DNA of 9,517 bases from an uncultured Oscillospiraceae bacterium (GTDB lineage Bacteria; Bacillota; Clostridia; UBA1381): the NCBI GenBank assembly GCA_945876665.1, contig CAMCPC010000030.1, positions 1-9,517 on the forward strand. The letters are read 5' to 3'. Shown here one piece after another: positions 6,965 through 9,517 of the stretch. Numbering within the stretch: position 1 is the first letter of the stretch; every line of letters starts with the position of its first letter. Under the pieces are notes generated by a model. The model ran no database searches, was not told the DNA's origin, and saw only the letters and a program-made list of their open reading frames with translations. A program made the position numbers and the translations under genes.

Positions 6965-6993
6965 ATTATATGCTTATTTCACGCTGTTTTCAA
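6965..6993 (-). promoter_or_regulatory. Sigma-A promoter of the small leucine-rich-repeat gene
   Basis: TTGAAA (6988-6993) and TATAAT (6965-6970) are separated by 17 bp. The predicted start is near 6958, about 29 nt upstream of the ATG. Confidence 0.82.
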
Positions 6994-6999
6994 CAACAG

Positions 7000-7134
7000 A
7001 GCACTTACAAAATTGTTTAAAGGATTTAAAAAGTTGTTACAAATTGTTACGAAAAATTTTGTTTTGTTTTGACTTCAAAAACAAGCAAAATTTTCAAAAA
7101 AAATATAGGTTTGTTTGTTTTTGCGAAACGCAAC
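7000..7134. other. AT-rich spacer with direct and inverted repeats
   Basis: No gene is visible here. TTGTTAC occurs twice 10 bp apart (7034-7040 and 7044-7050; GTAACAA on the coding strand). An imperfect inverted repeat of about 20 bp per arm spans 7051-7095, with outer arms close to GAAAATTTTG and CAAAATTTTC. A small perfect hairpin TTGCG-AAA-CGCAA lies at 7121-7133. Runs of A and T are frequent, so the DNA may be bent. Lying upstream of the -35 box at 6988-6993, it could act as an upstream promoter element. Confidence 0.5.
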
Positions 7135-7171
7135 AAAAAATGGTGAGGCAGCTCAATCCTCACCATTTTTT
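7135..7171 (-). terminator. Strong intrinsic terminator of the transglutaminase-LRR gene
   Basis: AAAAAATGGTGAGG (7135-7148) and CCTCACCATTTTTT (7158-7171) form a perfect 14-bp stem with a 9-nt loop. The A/T ends supply a U-run in either direction. It lies 11 bp beyond the stop codon at 7183-7185. Both neighbours read on the minus strand, so that is the relevant direction. Confidence 0.92.
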
Positions 7172-7182
7172 ATTGTACAGTA

Positions 7183-9381
7183 TTATTTAATAATAAAGTC
7201 ACCGCTGTCTATCGGTATGGCAGTACACAGAGGCTTCATACCTTTTAAGCTGTCCCATATAAATACCTTTGCGCTGTCCGCATTGCAGTCGGGCAGTTCA
7301 ACCTCAGCAGAGGTGTCGCCAAAGTTAATACGTTTTTCTGCGACAGCCGACATTAAATTATTATTGTATAAAACAACGATCAAAGAAGATCCGTAATATG
7401 TGTCATCAAGTGATGCGTTTAATTTATACCCCTTGCTTGTCTGCGTAATTGTCGCATCTGTAATTCGGGGCGCAGGCATAGTGCTGCCAAAGTGAATTGT
7501 TGCATCAGTAAGAGATGAGTTGTTTTCGCCTATGGTAACAGCAGCCCATTCCGCTTCGGTTCCGCTATAATAAACGTCAGTTAATCCTGTGCAGTTATAA
7601 AACGCATAATCTGAAATTTCTTTTACACTGCTTGGGATTTCCACACACTCTAAAGCAGTGCAGTGGGCAAAGGAAAATGTGCCGATTTTTGTCACACTGT
7701 TGGGGATTTCTACTGATTTTAAACTTTGGCAGTTAGAAAAAGCAGAATCACCAATAGTTTTTACGGTATCGGGGATTTCTATATATTCTAAACTGCCGCA
7801 CTGCTCAAAAGCAGAATCACCAATAGATTTTACGGTATCGGGGATTTCTATATATTCTAAACTGCCGCACCGATTAAAAGCAGAATCACCAATAGTTTTT
7901 ACGGTGTTAGGAATTTGTATATTTTTCATTTTTGAGAAATCTTTAAATGACTGATTATATATTCCGCTCACACCTTTATTAATAACAACAGACGTGATTT
8001 CATCAGCATGTTCAGACCATTCTCCTGCAGAAGTAATGATTCCGGCATTTGAATTTAATGTTAAAACCCCGTTATCATAAGTCCAGTCTATGGTATAATC
8101 ATTGTATTTGTAATTTCTCAGATTCTTAGTGTAAAAATAGCGATATTTATAATAATCCTTACTTGAAGCACTGTAAAATTCATCATCAGCTAAAGCATAT
8201 ATAAGCTGACCATTTTCAAAATAAAAACCGTTTAAATTTTTACCATCATTATCAATATTAAGATTTGATATCAGTGCAAAATTGTTTATGTCATCCATCG
8301 GAGCAATATATAGTGATGATTGGGTCGTTGAAAAGCTATTGTCTGTTGCGAAGTAAAGACAATCGTTGTATATTCCTATTGCGTTTGTATATTCACTGAA
8401 TAGCAGCTCTATTGAATGGACAATGGTCTCAGTGTTATCCGAAAAATTGTATTTGAATATTCCCGGTTCATCAGACCACTCATTTTTCACTCCATACCAT
8501 TCGCCGTTATAGTATTGTATGTTGGAATCTATATCATTCCAAAAAAATTCATCATATCTTGTACTTGTGGCACTGTATTTACTATCCCAACCAAAATGGC
8601 GATGAGTATCATCCGAAATAGCGTCATCGCTTAAAAGAAAATATGCGTGTCTGCATTTTCCGCATTTGTCGGATATCGGATCATCCCAAGTGGCATCTAT
8701 ATGATACCACTTATTATCAAGCTTAACCATATTCCATGCATGGTTCATTGATGAACTCGTTACAAAATCCCACGGAATCCCCAATTCGTCCATGATATAT
8801 CCGATTGCAAGCGTATACGCATTACATACACCGCGCTTATTTTCAAAGAATTCTTTGGCGTAATATATTGAATATGTCAAGTCATATTGATAATGCAGCA
8901 CTATATAATCGTGAACGGCAAGAACTTTTTCAACATCGCTCATTCCGGGTTTGACCTGCGCCAATATATCGTTCACTGCCTCCTTCATCACCGAAGATGT
9001 TGCATAAAGTGATACGCTGTTATCGTATTTGGGGTAGATATACAATCTGCCGTCTGATTCCTCTATGTTTACCTTTCCCAAAACATAGTCTAACTTTGGC
9101 GCGTGATTTATTACATCCTCATACAGTTTTGCTGCATCATCAGCAGTTAATTTCGAGGACGATATTTCTATACTGTCATCCTTATTTAACAAAGCAGTTT
9201 TTATATAATCCCCGAATTCCTCTAATGCATCAATATCTGTATACAAATCAGGGAATTTACCTTCCTGCAAAAGCTTCAAGTCGTAGCTTTTGACATCAAA
9301 TGATTCAGCGCTTGCAGCTATTGCCATACATATGACGAGTGCAAACAACATAAAAACAACACAGATAATCCTTTTTTTCAT
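7183..9381 (-). CDS. Secreted transglutaminase-like protein with BspA-type leucine-rich repeats
   Basis: A 732-residue exported protein with a signal peptide at about 1-25 (MKKRIICVVF... AASAES). A transglutaminase-like domain (about 145-235) has an intact triad: Cys186 in RGVCNAY, His214 in MNHAW and Asp229 in WYHIDATWDDP. It may act as a protease, cross-linker or amidase, and the substrate is unknown. Residues about 285-425 show repeated 'YYNGEWYGV... LYFATDN... LYIAP' strands suggesting propeller-like blades. Next come 'TYDNGVLTL... W', five or so LRR_5 units (about 475-605), a usual 'YYSGTEAEW... ATIHF' end and a beta-rich C-terminal domain (about 635-732) containing 'KVFIWDSLKGMKPL'. The start is ATG 9379-9381 with a GGAGG six bases upstream. 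No wall anchor is visible. A terminator follows directly; no good promoter lies in the 44 bp upstream. Confidence 0.9.
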   Translation of the reverse strand: MKKRIICVVFMLFALVICMAIAASAESFDVKSYDLKLLQEGKFPDLYTDIDALEEFGDYIKTALLNKDDSIEISSSKLTADDAAKLYEDVINHAPKLDYVLGKVNIEESDGRLYIYPKYDNSVSLYATSSVMKEAVNDILAQVKPGMSDVEKVLAVHDYIVLHYQYDLTYSIYYAKEFFENKRGVCNAYTLAIGYIMDELGIPWDFVTSSSMNHAWNMVKLDNKWYHIDATWDDPISDKCGKCRHAYFLLSDDAISDDTHRHFGWDSKYSATSTRYDEFFWNDIDSNIQYYNGEWYGVKNEWSDEPGIFKYNFSDNTETIVHSIELLFSEYTNAIGIYNDCLYFATDNSFSTTQSSLYIAPMDDINNFALISNLNIDNDGKNLNGFYFENGQLIYALADDEFYSASSKDYYKYRYFYTKNLRNYKYNDYTIDWTYDNGVLTLNSNAGIITSAGEWSEHADEITSVVINKGVSGIYNQSFKDFSKMKNIQIPNTVKTIGDSAFNRCGSLEYIEIPDTVKSIGDSAFEQCGSLEYIEIPDTVKTIGDSAFSNCQSLKSVEIPNSVTKIGTFSFAHCTALECVEIPSSVKEISDYAFYNCTGLTDVYYSGTEAEWAAVTIGENNSSLTDATIHFGSTMPAPRITDATITQTSKGYKLNASLDDTYYGSSLIVVLYNNNLMSAVAEKRINFGDTSAEVELPDCNADSAKVFIWDSLKGMKPLCTAIPIDSGDFIIK
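7741..7924 (-). repeat. Tandem 69-bp repeats encoding leucine-rich-repeat units
   Basis: Units begin at 7741, 7810 and 7879, exactly 69 bp (23 codons) apart. The first two differ at only four of 69 positions by direct comparison; the third is similar for about 45 bp and then diverges. They encode 'IGDSAFxxCGSLEYIEIPDTV'-type units of the transglutaminase-LRR protein. The unit at 7672-7740 is a more diverged relative. Near-identity at DNA level suggests recent duplication or gene conversion. Confidence 0.9.
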
Positions 9382-9425
9382 ATTTTACCTCCATAAATGT
9401 GACCTATATGAGCTTTTTTCGAAAA

Positions 9426-9517
9426 TCAGTTAATAAATTTATGGTCATATGATAAATCCCAGTCGGTTATATCAAAATAGTCATAGCTTATTTTGGGGCT
9501 GAAATAATATTTTCCAT
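9426..9517 (-). CDS. C-terminal end of an unidentified gene (cut by right window edge)
   Basis: This is the only one of the three minus frames open from the window edge: it runs 29 full codons to a TGA at 9426-9428. The end reads '...YDYFDITDWDLSYDHKFIN', rich in Tyr, Asp and Phe. The other two minus frames stop within about a dozen codons. I do not recognise the family. It ends 44 bp before the transglutaminase-LRR ATG, with no terminator between, so the two may share a transcript. The fragment is short and could be a chance frame. Confidence 0.5.
   Translation of the reverse strand, partial: GKYYFSPKISYDYFDITDWDLSYDHKFIN

Noticed and set aside
4697..9381. Sortase, S-layer or lipoprotein anchors on the LCP and two leucine-rich-repeat proteins.
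   Set aside because: No LPXTG-like C-terminus, SLH repeat or lipobox cysteine is visible; the LCP protein is held only by its N-terminal membrane segment.
9399..9435. TTAACT-N17-CATATA as a promoter for the transglutaminase-LRR gene.
   Set aside because: The -10 box matches consensus at only three positions, unlike the strong TATAAT boxes of the three other promoters here.
1..9517. CRISPR arrays, tRNA, rRNA, insertion sequences, phage genes or toxin-antitoxin pairs.
   Set aside because: Reading both strands showed none; the only tandem repeats are within coding sequence and keep the reading frame.

Overview
The window looks like a Clostridia-type Firmicute chromosome, probably a gut or rumen relative of Ruminococcaceae/Oscillospirales. 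The evidence is the gene order rimP-nusA-rnpM(ylxR)-ylxQ-infB, strong GGAGG ribosome binding sites, sigma-A promoters with TATAAT boxes and 17-bp spacers, a GC content that looks like the low forties by eye, and secreted BspA-type leucine-rich-repeat proteins. The genus is inference. Every gene reads on the minus strand, so transcription runs from high to low coordinates.

From right to left: (1) 9426-9517 is the C-terminal tip of an unidentified gene cut by the window edge. (2) 7183-9381 encodes a large secreted protein with a transglutaminase-like domain, a probable partial beta-propeller, BspA-type leucine-rich repeats and a C-terminal beta domain; a strong terminator follows at 7135-7171. 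(3) After an AT-rich spacer, a monocistronic gene with its own promoter and terminator encodes a small secreted leucine-rich-repeat protein (6291-6929). (4) 4697-6097 encodes a LytR-CpsA-Psr (LCP) cell-wall ligase with a tail of about 120 residues that is about 70% serine at its core. It has a clear sigma-A promoter and a candidate second promoter of extracytoplasmic-function (ECF) sigma type. (5) From a near-consensus promoter at 4647-4675, the translation/transcription operon rimP, nusA, rnpM, ylxQ, infB runs to the left edge, where infB lacks only its last few codons.

The right half is an envelope and secreted-protein region; the left half is a housekeeping operon for 30S maturation, transcription elongation/termination, RNase P modulation and translation initiation. 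The two halves meet where the LCP gene stops 22 bp before the rimP -35 box, with no terminator of its own in that gap.

I found no previously undescribed multi-gene system, no mobile element, CRISPR array, tRNA or rRNA. The items most worth a second look are regulatory: a perfect 10-bp hairpin with an interrupted U-tract in the rimP leader, which fits autoregulation by NusA-stimulated termination, and the ECF-like promoter upstream of the LCP gene. The serine tail and the near-identical 69-bp leucine-rich-repeat units come next.
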